This document shows positions 36,611 to 46,800 of a stretch of DNA of 64,000 bases, in pieces. The notes under the pieces are model-generated. The model ran no database searches. It was given only the letters and a program-made list of their open reading frames with translations, and was not told the DNA's origin. Both the position numbers and the translations under genes were made by a program. Each line of letters opens with the position of its first letter. Position 1 is the stretch's first letter. The stretch spans positions 1-64,000 of the forward strand of contig JASJBG010000007.1 in assembly GCA_030066625.1 (NCBI GenBank), written 5' to 3'. This DNA comes from Woeseiaceae bacterium. GTDB lineage: Bacteria > Pseudomonadota > Gammaproteobacteria > Steroidobacterales > Woeseiaceae.

Positions 36611-37516
36611 TCAGACCAGGTGTTTCTCGAAGAAAGCGATGGTCTCGCCCCAGGCACGCTCGGCCTGTTTTTCGTCGTATCGAGGCGTCGTGTCGTTATG
36701 AAAGCCGTGGTTTGCGCCAGCGTACTCGATCTGTCGATAGTCCTTGCCAGCCGCTTTGAGTCCCTTCTCGAACTCGGGCCAGCTGGCGTTGACACGTTCA
36801 TCGAGCTCGCCGTGAATAACCAGTAACGGTGCCTCGATTTTCCGAGCGTCTTCCGCCGTCGGATGACGCCCGTAAAACGCCACGGCGGCCGCCAGCGTCG
36901 GCACGTTGACGGCCAGGTACATCGACATGCCGCCACCGAAGCAGAAGCCGACGGAGCCGACCTTGCCGTCGCAGTCGGGATGCTGCTGCAGGTAGTCCAC
37001 GGCCGCGACAAAATCGGCACGCATCTCGTCACCGTCGCGCTGCCGCTGCATCGTGCGCCCGTCGTCATCGTTGCCCGGATAACCGCCGAGCGGAAACAGC
37101 GCGTCCGGTGCGAAGCCGATGAATCCGGCAACGGCGAGTCGCCGGGTCACATCCTCGATGTACGGGTTCAGGCCTCGGTTCTCGTGGATCACGACGACGC
37201 CCGGCAGCTTGTGCTCGACCACGGCGGGCCGTGCGAAGTAGCCCTGCATGACCCCGGCACCGTCGGGCGACGCGTACTTCTTGTAGTCGGTCGTTATCGA
37301 CTTGTCGTCGGGATCGACCTGCTGCGCGAGCGCATAGTCCGGGCTCAGTGAGGCAAGGATGGCTGCCGCCGACATTCCGGCCGTCGCAAAGGCCGCCGCC
37401 CTGTCGATGAACTGCCGGCGCGTAATGGCGCCGTGCACATAGCCGTCGAAGAGCTTCAGTATGCGCGGGTCATAGTCAGCTGCCTTTCTCACCTCGTGGT
37501 GCTCCTTCTCCGTCAT
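36611..37516 (-). CDS. Dienelactone hydrolase family protein with Tat-like leader
   Basis: TRRQFIDRAAAFATAGMSAAAIL; VVIHENRGLNPYIEDVTRRLAVAGF; VGFCFGGGMSMYLA; GANHGFHNDTTPRYD. Confidence 0.88.
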   Translation of the reverse strand: MTEKEHHEVRKAADYDPRILKLFDGYVHGAITRRQFIDRAAAFATAGMSAAAILASLSPDYALAQQVDPDDKSITTDYKKYASPDGAGVMQGYFARPAVVEHKLPGVVVIHENRGLNPYIEDVTRRLAVAGFIGFAPDALFPLGGYPGNDDDGRTMQRQRDGDEMRADFVAAVDYLQQHPDCDGKVGSVGFCFGGGMSMYLAVNVPTLAAAVAFYGRHPTAEDARKIEAPLLVIHGELDERVNASWPEFEKGLKAAGKDYRQIEYAGANHGFHNDTTPRYDEKQAERAWGETIAFFEKHLV

Positions 37517-37941
37517 CCGGATATGTAGTGTTCGAGTTGCTCGATCTCTTCTTTCTGGTCGGCGATGATCGCCTGCACGATATCGCCGATGGAAATCATC
37601 GCGACGACCTTGCCGCCCTCGACCACCGGCAGGTGCCGGCATTTCCTGTCTGTCATGAGCTGCATACACTCATCGACGGTGGTCTCGGGTGCTGTGGTCA
37701 ATACGTCGACGGTCATGATCTCGGCAACCGGTGTCGAGTCCGATGCCCGCCCCTTTAGTATGACTTTGCGCGCGTAATCGCGTTCCGTAACGATGCCCGC
37801 GAGCGTATCGCCCTGCATCACGACCAGCGAGCCGATCTCGCGATCGCCCATGAGCTTGATGGCGTCGAACACGGATGCGTCCGGCGAAATGGAAATGACT
37901 TCTCTGCCCTTCGCGTCGAGCAGATGCTGAACGAGTTTCAT
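37513..37941 (-). CDS. Tandem CBS-domain protein
   Basis: DAIKLMGDREIGSLVVMQGDTLAGIVTERDYARKVILKG; CMQLMTDRKCRHLPVVEGGKVVAMISIGDIV. Confidence 0.9.
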   Translation of the reverse strand: MKLVQHLLDAKGREVISISPDASVFDAIKLMGDREIGSLVVMQGDTLAGIVTERDYARKVILKGRASDSTPVAEIMTVDVLTTAPETTVDECMQLMTDRKCRHLPVVEGGKVVAMISIGDIVQAIIADQKEEIEQLEHYISG

Positions 37942-38014
37942 GGCGCCCCCTTCTGCCGTCTGCCAGGTCGGCGACGGCATACCCTCAAGCGTTCATTGTA
38001 GCCCGCGGGGACGC

Positions 38015-38039
38015 AACCCGCCACTTGAGGTGGCGGGTT
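38015..38039. other. Perfect 10-bp stem hairpin AACCCGCCAC-TTGAG-GTGGCGGGTT
   Basis: Perfect inverted repeat in the gap between the CBS gene and the DUF4097-like gene. Confidence 0.7.
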
Positions 38040-38078
38040 TAGATATTAAAAACAATAACTTACTGGATTCGAGCGGCC

Positions 38079-38789
38079 TCAGGTGTCCTGTTCGACCGTG
38101 CCACGCACGTTCGACACGTTCAGGCTGCCCGATCCGTCGTCCTCGATGATCAGGTCCTGGTCGACGTCAGACACGGTGATCGAGCCGGAACCATCGTCGA
38201 TCGTCACGCTGCCGGCGACGCCGTGCACCTTGATGCTGCCGGAGCCGTCGATGATCGACGCATCACCGCTAACGTTGACGACATCGATCGAACCGGAGCC
38301 GTCGTCGATCCTGAGCGGCCCGACATTCTTGATCTTGATCGATCCGGAGCCGTCGTCCACCCGAACGTCGGCGCTCACATCCTCGATCGTAAGGGAACCT
38401 GAACCATCGTCTACGCGCAGCGCGAGGCCAGCCGGCATCGTGACATCGAGTTCGACAGAGATATCAGCACCCATGCCCCAGCCGTCGCGGACATCGGAAA
38501 GGAGTTCGAGGCGATCGCCGACCCGCTCGAGCGTGAGGATGACGTCTTCCTCGGCGATCTTCTGCGCCTTGTCCTCGTTGCGCGTGTCGACCTTGATGGT
38601 CGCCGTTACCTGCACCGACGTCGCACCGCTGGCGCCGCGCACCGTGAGGCTGCCGGGACCCGCATCAATATTCAGCTCGGATGCGCCAGCTGTATCGACC
38701 GACAGCTCGCGGACCTCCGAGTAACTGTTCCAGGCCGCGTTCGCGAGGCTCGCGGCAAACATGGCGATAACGATGAAGCTCATACGCAT
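38079..38789 (-). CDS. DUF4097/adhesin-like secreted beta-solenoid protein with repeated DDGSGS motif
   Basis: Signal peptide plus six repeats of [IV]xDGSGS[IL]x[IV]xxV. Confidence 0.8.
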   Translation of the reverse strand: MRMSFIVIAMFAASLANAAWNSYSEVRELSVDTAGASELNIDAGPGSLTVRGASGATSVQVTATIKVDTRNEDKAQKIAEEDVILTLERVGDRLELLSDVRDGWGMGADISVELDVTMPAGLALRVDDGSGSLTIEDVSADVRVDDGSGSIKIKNVGPLRIDDGSGSIDVVNVSGDASIIDGSGSIKVHGVAGSVTIDDGSGSITVSDVDQDLIIEDDGSGSLNVSNVRGTVEQDT

Positions 38790-38876
38790 TGTTCTTCCCC
38801 TTTAGGAGGCCTTTTCTGTGGCCGTCGTCATGAGTACATCGTTTAGACGCCGCTCGCGGCGGTTTGGTTGCACGGC

Positions 38877-40205
38877 CTAGCGAATTGCGCTGAGCAGGTC
38901 CTCCGCGAGGGCCCAGCGGCCCCGTACGAACACGCCGTGAACCCGGCGGCTGTTGTCGATCGCCGCCAGCGGATCGTCATCGAGCAGCACGAGATCCGCG
39001 ATCCGGCCGACCTCGACGCTTCCTGCGTCGATACCGAGGAACTCGGCAGGCGCCACTGTTCCCGTTCGCAGCGCCTCGTAGGGCGTGAGGCCCGCGGCAA
39101 CCATGAACTCGAGCTCGTTGTGCAGGGAAAACCCCGGCACATTGAAGATCTGCGGTGCATCGGAGCCCAGCAGCAACACGCCTCCGGCCTCGTGCAGCGC
39201 GCTGATCAGTCGGCGGCGGATGTCGATGGCGCGTGCCGCAACGGCCGGATCGAAGCCACGCTCGCTCAGGGTCTGTTCCTTGGCATTGACCCACTGCGAG
39301 ACCGTTCCTTCCGGCATGTAGCGCATCTCGGGCTGGCTGCCGTATTCGACGGCCGGCGTGGCATTGACGAGCTGCTCGAACAGCGACTCGGTCGGCACAT
39401 TGGCGACGCCTGCGGCGACCGTCGCGGCGACAACGTCGTCGAGCTTCGCGTCGATGACCTGGTCCGCCAGCATGACGCCGAAGAAGCCGCCGTAACCGCC
39501 CGAGGTATCGACGTTGGCGGGCAGCATCGCGGCCATGTAGCCGTCGAGGTGGTCGATCGTCGCGATGCCCTTGGCGAGCGCACCCTCGAGACCGACAGAG
39601 ACGGGGACGTGGCCCGCAAACGGGATGCCCAGCTCGTTGGCCGTATCGGCGATCGCGTTGAACTCGTCGCTCGACAGCCCTGGGTGAATCTTCAGGAAAT
39701 CGTAGCCGGCTTCGTGCTGTTCCCGGGCCATGCGGCGTCCCGCCTCGGCACTCTCGACGGAGTTACCGTTGAGCGACGGCCCCGAGGTAATGAGGCGTGG
39801 CCCGAGGACCGCGCCAGCCTCGATATCCGCGCGCAGCGTGAGGTGCGCCGGCCGCCCGAGCATGCCGCGCACGCTCGTGACGCCGTTCGCCAGGAACAGG
39901 TTGAACAGACGCTCGATCTCTGCGTCCTCGGTACCGGTTACGTGGCCGTGCATCTCGAACAAGCCGGGCATCAGGTAGCGATCCGTTCCGTCGATGACCT
40001 CGACGCCCTCCGCCACAGCTACGGCGTCCACGTCGCCGATTGCGGCGATGGTCTCACCCTCGATCAGCACGGTCTGGCCGCGCAGCACGGTCTCGGAGGT
40101 CATCGGGACCACGTTGACGTTGACGATAGCGAGGCTCTCGGCGTTCGCCTGCGCGAACAGCAGGACGAGGACCAGGGAAATCAGGCTTCTTTTCGGCATG
40201 GGCAT
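38877..40205 (-). CDS. Secreted amidohydrolase-family protein
   Basis: YLMPGLFEMHGHVTG; GIPFAGHVPVSVGLEGALAKGIATIDHLDGY; LLLGSDAPQIFNVPGFSLHNELEFMVAAGLTPYEALRTGTVAPAEFLG. Confidence 0.9.
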   Translation of the reverse strand: MPMPKRSLISLVLVLLFAQANAESLAIVNVNVVPMTSETVLRGQTVLIEGETIAAIGDVDAVAVAEGVEVIDGTDRYLMPGLFEMHGHVTGTEDAEIERLFNLFLANGVTSVRGMLGRPAHLTLRADIEAGAVLGPRLITSGPSLNGNSVESAEAGRRMAREQHEAGYDFLKIHPGLSSDEFNAIADTANELGIPFAGHVPVSVGLEGALAKGIATIDHLDGYMAAMLPANVDTSGGYGGFFGVMLADQVIDAKLDDVVAATVAAGVANVPTESLFEQLVNATPAVEYGSQPEMRYMPEGTVSQWVNAKEQTLSERGFDPAVAARAIDIRRRLISALHEAGGVLLLGSDAPQIFNVPGFSLHNELEFMVAAGLTPYEALRTGTVAPAEFLGIDAGSVEVGRIADLVLLDDDPLAAIDNSRRVHGVFVRGRWALAEDLLSAIR

Positions 40206-41206
40206 CAGCAAATAACGGTTTTCAGCATCTCGCGGCTTATATTTCCGCCACACACCAGTATGACCACATTCTTGCCCGCGAATTCGCCGGCAAGCCGTTC
40301 GAAGGCGGCGATGGCAACGCCGGCGGCGCCCTCGATGAGCTGGTGTTCCGCATCCATGTAGGTCCGCATCGACGCGGCGATCCCGGCCTCGTCAACGACG
40401 ACGAAACGGTTGGTCACGGCGCGACACAGGTCGAAGGTGATCGCTCCCGCCTCGATGCCACCGGCCGTGCCATCCGAAAGCGTAGGCTCGCTCGGCATGT
40501 CGACGATCTCACCTGCCTCGATCGAACGCGCCATTACGGGAGAGTTGGCCGGCTGGCAGCCCACGATCTCGATATCAGCTCGGTGCTCCTTGAGCACGCT
40601 GCCCACGCCGCCAATCAGGCCGCCCCCGCCGACCGCGACGAACACCGCATCGACGTCGGGGAGCTGCCCGGCAATTTCCACACCGCAGGTGCCCTGACCG
40701 GCGACGACCTCTTGGTCGTTGTACGGTGACAGGTAAGCCATGCCGTTTTCCTCCGCGTAGCCGCGCGCGTGCAGCTCGGTATCCAGACCGTCCGTGCCGA
40801 AGAAGCGCACGTCGCCGCCGTAGGCACGAATGGCATCGACTTTCGTGGCCGTCGTCTGCTCGGGCACGAAGATCATCCCGGGGACGCCGAGCTTCTGCAT
40901 CGCGTAAGCGACCGCGGCACCGTGGTTGCCGCTCGACGCGGCAACGCCACCGACAGCCCGCTGTTCCGGCGTCAGCGTCATGAGGCGGTTCGCGGCACCG
41001 CGCAGCTTGAACGAACTCGTGTGCTGAAGGTTCTCGAGCTTGAAATACACGTTCGCGCCCGTGCGTGCGCTGTAGCTCGGCGAGTAATCGAGCGGCGTCT
41101 CCCGCACGAGGCTCGCGATCCGCTCGGCCGCATCGTGCGCCGCCGCCGCTACCTGCGTGGAATCTATAGCGATGTCGTGCTCCTTCCGATCGGTATCGAC
41201 GCTCAT
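40205..41206 (-). CDS. PLP-dependent threonine/serine dehydratase-like
   Basis: FKLENLQHTSSFKLRGAANRLMTL; GGVAASSGNHGAAVAYAMQKLG; VGGGGLIGGVGSVLK. Confidence 0.9.
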   Translation of the reverse strand: MSVDTDRKEHDIAIDSTQVAAAAHDAAERIASLVRETPLDYSPSYSARTGANVYFKLENLQHTSSFKLRGAANRLMTLTPEQRAVGGVAASSGNHGAAVAYAMQKLGVPGMIFVPEQTTATKVDAIRAYGGDVRFFGTDGLDTELHARGYAEENGMAYLSPYNDQEVVAGQGTCGVEIAGQLPDVDAVFVAVGGGGLIGGVGSVLKEHRADIEIVGCQPANSPVMARSIEAGEIVDMPSEPTLSDGTAGGIEAGAITFDLCRAVTNRFVVVDEAGIAASMRTYMDAEHQLIEGAAGVAIAAFERLAGEFAGKNVVILVCGGNISREMLKTVIC

Positions 41207-41213
41207 TATCGCA

Positions 41214-44200
41214 TCAGCGCTCGAGTCGGTAGATGACGTCGAGGCCCGATTCGCGCTGCCCGGAGGTCGCGCGTACCCCGAAGCCGCGTTTCAGGTCATA
41301 GCGGGCGCTGATGATGTTGTCGCGGTCGAAGATACCAATGCCGTAGCTCACGAACAGGCGAGGAGCGATATAGGTGCCGAAATCCACGGCGCCAACGCCC
41401 TGCTCGAGGTCGAAATCACTACCCGTAACGAGCAGGGTCAGCGCACGTTCTTCGGTCGTCAGCGGATTCGTATAAGCCTCGATTGTCGGCCGAGTCAGTC
41501 TTCCATCGACGAGGACGCCGGCGGCCTTGACCTGCGAGTTGCCGAAGATCTCGCGTTCGGCGCGAACCCGCACGTACGGATCGTTGGCGGGAACGTTCGG
41601 GAAGCGAATGCCACCCTCGGTGATTCTCAGGAGCTGGCCGAAAGCCTCGATCGAGCCTTCAAGATCGTAACGGCCATCGGCAAGCGGCATCGGGTCGCCG
41701 GACCAGCTGAAACGTGTGAGGCCCTGGATCGATGCGGTCGCGGGTCCGACCTCGACCGTGACATCCGGACCGAGAGCGACGTCGAGCCTGCCGTATACCG
41801 ACAGCGGCGACTCGGTTCGCTCGACTTCCTCGCGCATCGGCAGTTCGCCCGCGACAATAACGACGTCGTCGCTGACCGTCGCGCGGCTGGCCGGCAGCGT
41901 CGACGGCGTTATCCGGGCGGTCGGAATCGCGATGTCGCCATCGATCGACAGCTCGTTATTGACGTAACCCAGGTCGATGTTGACGTCGGCAATCGCTCGC
42001 ACGTCATCCACATCGATCAGGCTCAGCCTCTCTCCCTCGACCGTCAACCGCAGGCCCTCGGCCGCGGAGCCTTCGAGGCCGGTCTTCTTGTAAACACGCC
42101 CCACGCCGTCGCCGTTCCGGAACGTGCCTTCAACCTCCAGGGCGCGCTCGCCGCGAAGGCGCGCGACCATTTGGACGTCCGTCAACACGAGGCCGATAGG
42201 CTCGTAGTCCAAGCTGGCATCTTCGAGCGTGATGTCCCCGTTCAGGTATGGCTCGAGCACAGTGCCGCTGATCTCGGTCCGGCCGGACAGGCGGCCGGAC
42301 GCGGCGTCGATCAGCGGCGTAAGGGCCGCTACCGCGCCAATGTCGTGCATGAAGATGTTGATGCTGCCCTCGATCTCACTGTTCACGGGATCGGCGAGGT
42401 CGAGCACGCTGAACGCGCCGTCGACGACGCCGGTCGCCGGCATCGGTATCTGCAGTTTGCCGGCGAGCAATCGACCGTCGCGAACGTCGAATGCGATTGT
42501 CGATGTCGCCGTCTCGAAGCGCATGTCGGGCCGGTCTTCGCTTGTGATGAAGCCGGGCCCGATCTCGATACTGGCGCTGCCCGTCGGACGCACGCCAACC
42601 GCCGTATGCCATTCCAGGTGACCGCTTGCGCGCTGGCCGAAATCGAAGCCGGTCGGCCCGAGCGCATTGACCATGGCCACCGGCATGTCGGAAAGCTCGG
42701 CCGAAACGTCAATGCGCTGGTCGTCGTGCCAGGCAAATTCTCCACACAGCTTCGCGCCGCCGGCCTCCGACAGGCACAGGCGTTCAATGGCGATGCGTTC
42801 CGGGGCCAGCGAGATGTCCGCCGGGCTTGGCAGGCTGACCGGCGGATGCCCCGAGAACACGAACAGCAGCTGCTCGAGCTGACCTTGCCACTGGGCCGGT
42901 TCGCTAAAGCTGTCGAGCGTGCCGCGGACCGCGGCCAGCAGCCGAACGCCTTCGTAACCCACGTCCACGGCCAGCGTCTGTTCCGTCTCCGCGACGGTAG
43001 CCTCGACGCTCGGTGACAGGACCCGCTGCCCGAACAGGGTGACCTCCTGCGCACTTATCTTCAGGTGCGTCAGCGAGTCGTCCCTCGGCGCCAGGTCGGA
43101 CACTTCGAATCCGTCAATCTGCACGTCGCCGACCTGCACGAGTTCGGCGTCCGCGGCCAGGTTCAGCCAGGGCAATCCGTCTCGAATGCCGAAGCTCCCT
43201 TCCGCATCAACGCCGCCGGTCGCATCCGGCAGGTAGTCGCCCAGATCATCAACGCGGGCCGTGAACACGATACCGGCTGCGGTCGCCGGATCTCCGTCCA
43301 GCAGCAGCCGATTATCGCCATGCTCGATCCTGAGCCCGTCCGCGCGCAGGACACCGGGCGCGTAGTCAATCGAGCCCTCTGCCTCGAATCCGTAACCCAC
43401 GAGCTCGCCGCCGATGTCTCGCAGTGTCGCGCGTACCCGGATCGGCGCAGCAGCGCCCGCCGCATCGACGTGACCGCTAAGGACTCCGTCAAACTGCGGC
43501 GCCAGGCTTTCGGTACGAATGTCCGCAAAATCGAGCGATGCGTTCCAGGCACGCTCGCCGACCCACGAGAAGTCCGCCGTTCCTGCAACGCTGCCGCCGA
43601 AGACGCGTCCCTCGCGGAGCACGACTTCAGCGCGTTCCCGGTCACCGCGGCCGTCGACATCGAAGCGTCCGCCCGGCAGGTCGCGCGAGTCGAGCTCGAA
43701 GTCACCGTCGACCTGCCACGCGTCGACATCGCCGGCGAGGCGGATCTTTCCTTCCGACGACGAGACCAGCGGATCGTCGCCGACCGGCGGCCACTGCAGC
43801 GACCGCCACTCGAGATCACCGCGGATTGCATTGGCGTCGAGGTCCACCGAACCGCCCCCCGACACGCGCGAGCCGGTGCCGACGATGGCAAGCTCGGTGT
43901 CGCGCAGCTCGAGCTGCCCCGGCGCGAGTTCGAATGCGGTTCGACCCCGGATTGGGCGATCGGCGGGCCAGTCATCGAGAATTCGCGTCAACGCAAGCCG
44001 GGCGACATCGAATTCGCCGCTGGCGATCATCGTTTCGCCCCAGCCCAGCTGGCCGCTGCCGGTCACCTCGACGTCGTCGCTCGTCGCCGCGACAGTATCG
44101 ACGACGAGCGATGCCGGGCTGCCGAGTCCGTCGAGCGAGACGGCGAGCGGCGCGTGTCCGCTCACGGCAATCGTCGCCTCGAGGCTGATGGCGAACTCGT

Positions 44201-44861
44201 CAACGGTTCCGTTGATTTCGACCTCGGCCTCTCCGGCGTCGTCTCCGGCCTGCGCGTCGAGCTGTGCGGCGAGTTCAATATCAAAGGGTGCGTTCAACGA
44301 CAGCTCTGTCTCGCCACGCAGTTCCAGATCAGCCGCAGTCAGCCGGATGTCCGCACCAATGTCTTCGTGCCAGGCCCCGGACAGCAGCAGCTGCTCGATT
44401 TCCGGAAACGCCTGCTCGCCAACGTCGATCGAAATTGCTTCTGCCTCGAGTGCCCGAATCGTAAGCCGAAACGGCAGCGCCAACGATTCGAGCACGGCAG
44501 GGATATTGACCGCATCATCGGCACCGCTCTCTTCAGCGGACGTTACGGCGACGTCCACGCTCACGAGCCGGACCGCATCGAGCTCGACGCTGAATGGCAG
44601 CAGACTCACGTTAGCGGCCAGCGCGAGGTCGCGGATCGAAACTGCTACCGAATCTGTCGTGACCTTCAGGTCGCGAAACTCGAGTCCCGAGGACACGTCG
44701 CCACCTATGAGCTCGGCGGTCACGAGCCCATCGAGCGCGGTTTCCGCATGGCCCCAGGCAAATCTTGCGCCTGACTCCGTATTCAGCAGCCAGTAACGTA
44801 ACGAGAACGCCGCCACGATGAGGACGACGATAGCTGCCAGCAAAACTCTACGCGCGATCAC
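41214..44861 (-). CDS. tamB: Translocation and assembly module protein TamB; likely GTG start overlapping the TamA stop
   Basis: Very large N-anchored beta-rich protein; C-terminus NPLTTEERALTLLVTGSDFDLEQGVGAVDFGTYIAPRLFVSYGIGIFDRDNIISARYDLKRGFGVRATSGQRESGLDVIYRLER; adjacent TamA. Confidence 0.9.
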   Translation of the reverse strand: MIARRVLLAAIVVLIVAAFSLRYWLLNTESGARFAWGHAETALDGLVTAELIGGDVSSGLEFRDLKVTTDSVAVSIRDLALAANVSLLPFSVELDAVRLVSVDVAVTSAEESGADDAVNIPAVLESLALPFRLTIRALEAEAISIDVGEQAFPEIEQLLLSGAWHEDIGADIRLTAADLELRGETELSLNAPFDIELAAQLDAQAGDDAGEAEVEINGTVDEFAISLEATIAVSGHAPLAVSLDGLGSPASLVVDTVAATSDDVEVTGSGQLGWGETMIASGEFDVARLALTRILDDWPADRPIRGRTAFELAPGQLELRDTELAIVGTGSRVSGGGSVDLDANAIRGDLEWRSLQWPPVGDDPLVSSSEGKIRLAGDVDAWQVDGDFELDSRDLPGGRFDVDGRGDRERAEVVLREGRVFGGSVAGTADFSWVGERAWNASLDFADIRTESLAPQFDGVLSGHVDAAGAAAPIRVRATLRDIGGELVGYGFEAEGSIDYAPGVLRADGLRIEHGDNRLLLDGDPATAAGIVFTARVDDLGDYLPDATGGVDAEGSFGIRDGLPWLNLAADAELVQVGDVQIDGFEVSDLAPRDDSLTHLKISAQEVTLFGQRVLSPSVEATVAETEQTLAVDVGYEGVRLLAAVRGTLDSFSEPAQWQGQLEQLLFVFSGHPPVSLPSPADISLAPERIAIERLCLSEAGGAKLCGEFAWHDDQRIDVSAELSDMPVAMVNALGPTGFDFGQRASGHLEWHTAVGVRPTGSASIEIGPGFITSEDRPDMRFETATSTIAFDVRDGRLLAGKLQIPMPATGVVDGAFSVLDLADPVNSEIEGSINIFMHDIGAVAALTPLIDAASGRLSGRTEISGTVLEPYLNGDITLEDASLDYEPIGLVLTDVQMVARLRGERALEVEGTFRNGDGVGRVYKKTGLEGSAAEGLRLTVEGERLSLIDVDDVRAIADVNIDLGYVNNELSIDGDIAIPTARITPSTLPASRATVSDDVVIVAGELPMREEVERTESPLSVYGRLDVALGPDVTVEVGPATASIQGLTRFSWSGDPMPLADGRYDLEGSIEAFGQLLRITEGGIRFPNVPANDPYVRVRAEREIFGNSQVKAAGVLVDGRLTRPTIEAYTNPLTTEERALTLLVTGSDFDLEQGVGAVDFGTYIAPRLFVSYGIGIFDRDNIISARYDLKRGFGVRATSGQRESGLDVIYRLER

Positions 44862-46756
44862 AGTAGCGGCGTCCCGATCGTGAAGTGTATGCGCCACGGC
44901 TTGCCGTCGAAGTCGCGGGCCTGCGCGACATCGATACGGATAGGTCCTGCTATCGAATACCAGCGGATCCCGACGCCGACACCAAGCTTGAGATCCGTAT
45001 CGTTCCAGTCATTGAATGCGTTGCCGATATCGGCGAATACGGCACCCGACCAGTTTTCGAGAAACCGGTACTCGACTTCAGCGCTTGCCGTCAGGATGTG
45101 GTTGGAGCCGACGTTGTTGTTGCTGAGCTGCTCGAAGCCGTAGCCGCGGACGCTCTGGCTGCCGCCGGCCTTGAAACGATAAAAATTGGGCAAGCGGGTC
45201 ACCGACAGGCTTAGCGGACCGCCGGTGGCGTCCACGGTTACGTTGTCGACCTCGGCATCGGTATAGCCGGCCTCGGCGCGAAGCAGCAACTTGGTTCGCT
45301 CGCCGTACACGTAGCTGCGGCGCGTCGACACGTAAAACTGCGCGAAGTCGAAATCTGCACCGAATGCGCTGTCGCCGATGAACGCCCACGCGCGATCGCG
45401 ATGGCCGCGGGTACGGAATCTTGTGCCGATGACCGAAACGACGTCGACGTCCACGCCAAACGACAGCGCGTTGTCCCTGCCGTTCAGCAAGCGATCGAAC
45501 GCCGGATCATCTGCAGTCATTTGCGGTGAAACGGCGGGATCCACGAGGGCGAATCGCCGCTCGCTGTCCAGGTACTGCACGAACGGCGTCGCGAACATCT
45601 GCTTCTCGCCGCCGCCGATGTTGTAAACCTTGAGGCGGCCAAAGCGGAAGTGGCGTTCGGTAAGATCGCCGTTCGCGAGGCGCAGGAAATCCTCGTCAGA
45701 ATCGTCGCGCTTGAATTCGAGATCCTGGTTCTCGAACTTGAGCGTGACTTCGGGCACCCAGTACTCGCGGCGGCGATTACGCCGCGGCAGGCGATAGGTA
45801 CCGACGAGCCGGAACTCGTCATCGAGCTCCTGCCAGCCAATCCCTAAGTCGAGGCGATCGCCGCGGTGAGACATGGGATGGCGGCTGAAGTTCGCCTGCA
45901 GCCGAAAGCCCGTGTCCGTGCCGTATCCGATCGCGCCCTGGTAGCGGTTTCGGGTAAGGGTTTCGAGGCCGACGGCCAGGTCGACTCGCGGCGGGTCGAC
46001 GTCGCTGACAGCAAATTCGCGCACATCTACATCCGTGAAATAACCGGTCTTCCAGAGATCGGTGCGGAAGTCGTCCATCAGACGGGTGGAATACGGATCG
46101 CCACGGTCGAAACGAGCGACGTTCTCGACGACGCCGGGAGCCAGGACATGCTCGCCGAAGTCGATGTCCCCCATCACGTAGCGCTCGCCGGTTTGCAGGC
46201 GAAGCCTGACGGACGCGGTGTTGTTGTCGAGGTCCAACTCGAGCACGTGCACGTCGAACGCCGCGCTCAGGTATCCGAAAGTGCGCGCAATCTCGATAGC
46301 GCCCTGCTTGCGGTTTTCCCACTCTACCTGGTCGAGCCGCTGGCCCGGGCGCAGCGGCCAGTCCCTCTGCCAGGTCATGAGTTCGCCGAGGCCTGCGCCT
46401 GGCCCCTCGATGGACAGTTCGAGGTCACTGATGACCATCGGTGGTCCCGGGTCGACCGTGAGCTCGAGGATCGCTTCGCCGGGCGAATGGCGTATGTAGC
46501 GACCGGTGATCTCTGGCTCATAGAAACCGTAGGGACGGAGCGCGAGGCTGGCCTCGCGGATAGAGTCTTCCAGAACCTTGTCGAGATCGCGGGTCGACAG
46601 GCGCGACCGGCGGCCGAACTGCACGACATCGACATAGCTCAGGATGTTGCCCTCGAGCGGCTCGCCAACGCCGCGAACGACGAACTCGACGTCGGCGGGC
46701 GCGGCGCTCCAGGACAGGAGCGCGACGATGCCGATAAGAGTGCGCCGCAGAGTCAA
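44858..46756 (-). CDS. tamA: Omp85-family assembly factor TamA; start uncertain (TTG near 46756)
   Basis: POTRA repeats then beta barrel; SVRGYGFEQLSNNNVGSNHILTASAEVEYRF; C-terminal GIRWYSIAGPIRIDVAQARDFDGKPWRIHFTIGTPLL. Confidence 0.9.
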   Translation of the reverse strand: MTLRRTLIGIVALLSWSAAPADVEFVVRGVGEPLEGNILSYVDVVQFGRRSRLSTRDLDKVLEDSIREASLALRPYGFYEPEITGRYIRHSPGEAILELTVDPGPPMVISDLELSIEGPGAGLGELMTWQRDWPLRPGQRLDQVEWENRKQGAIEIARTFGYLSAAFDVHVLELDLDNNTASVRLRLQTGERYVMGDIDFGEHVLAPGVVENVARFDRGDPYSTRLMDDFRTDLWKTGYFTDVDVREFAVSDVDPPRVDLAVGLETLTRNRYQGAIGYGTDTGFRLQANFSRHPMSHRGDRLDLGIGWQELDDEFRLVGTYRLPRRNRRREYWVPEVTLKFENQDLEFKRDDSDEDFLRLANGDLTERHFRFGRLKVYNIGGGEKQMFATPFVQYLDSERRFALVDPAVSPQMTADDPAFDRLLNGRDNALSFGVDVDVVSVIGTRFRTRGHRDRAWAFIGDSAFGADFDFAQFYVSTRRSYVYGERTKLLLRAEAGYTDAEVDNVTVDATGGPLSLSVTRLPNFYRFKAGGSQSVRGYGFEQLSNNNVGSNHILTASAEVEYRFLENWSGAVFADIGNAFNDWNDTDLKLGVGVGIRWYSIAGPIRIDVAQARDFDGKPWRIHFTIGTPLL

Positions 46757-46800
46757 GTTATTGCTAACCTTGGGTTTCAAACTATTGGACCAGGCGAAGT

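Noticed and set aside
43065-44774. 569-aa plus-strand ORF (plus 41157..43016 and 43519..44796)
   Set aside because: Antisense shadows of tamB; low-complexity Arg/Ala/Asp-rich translations typical of high-GC antisense frames.
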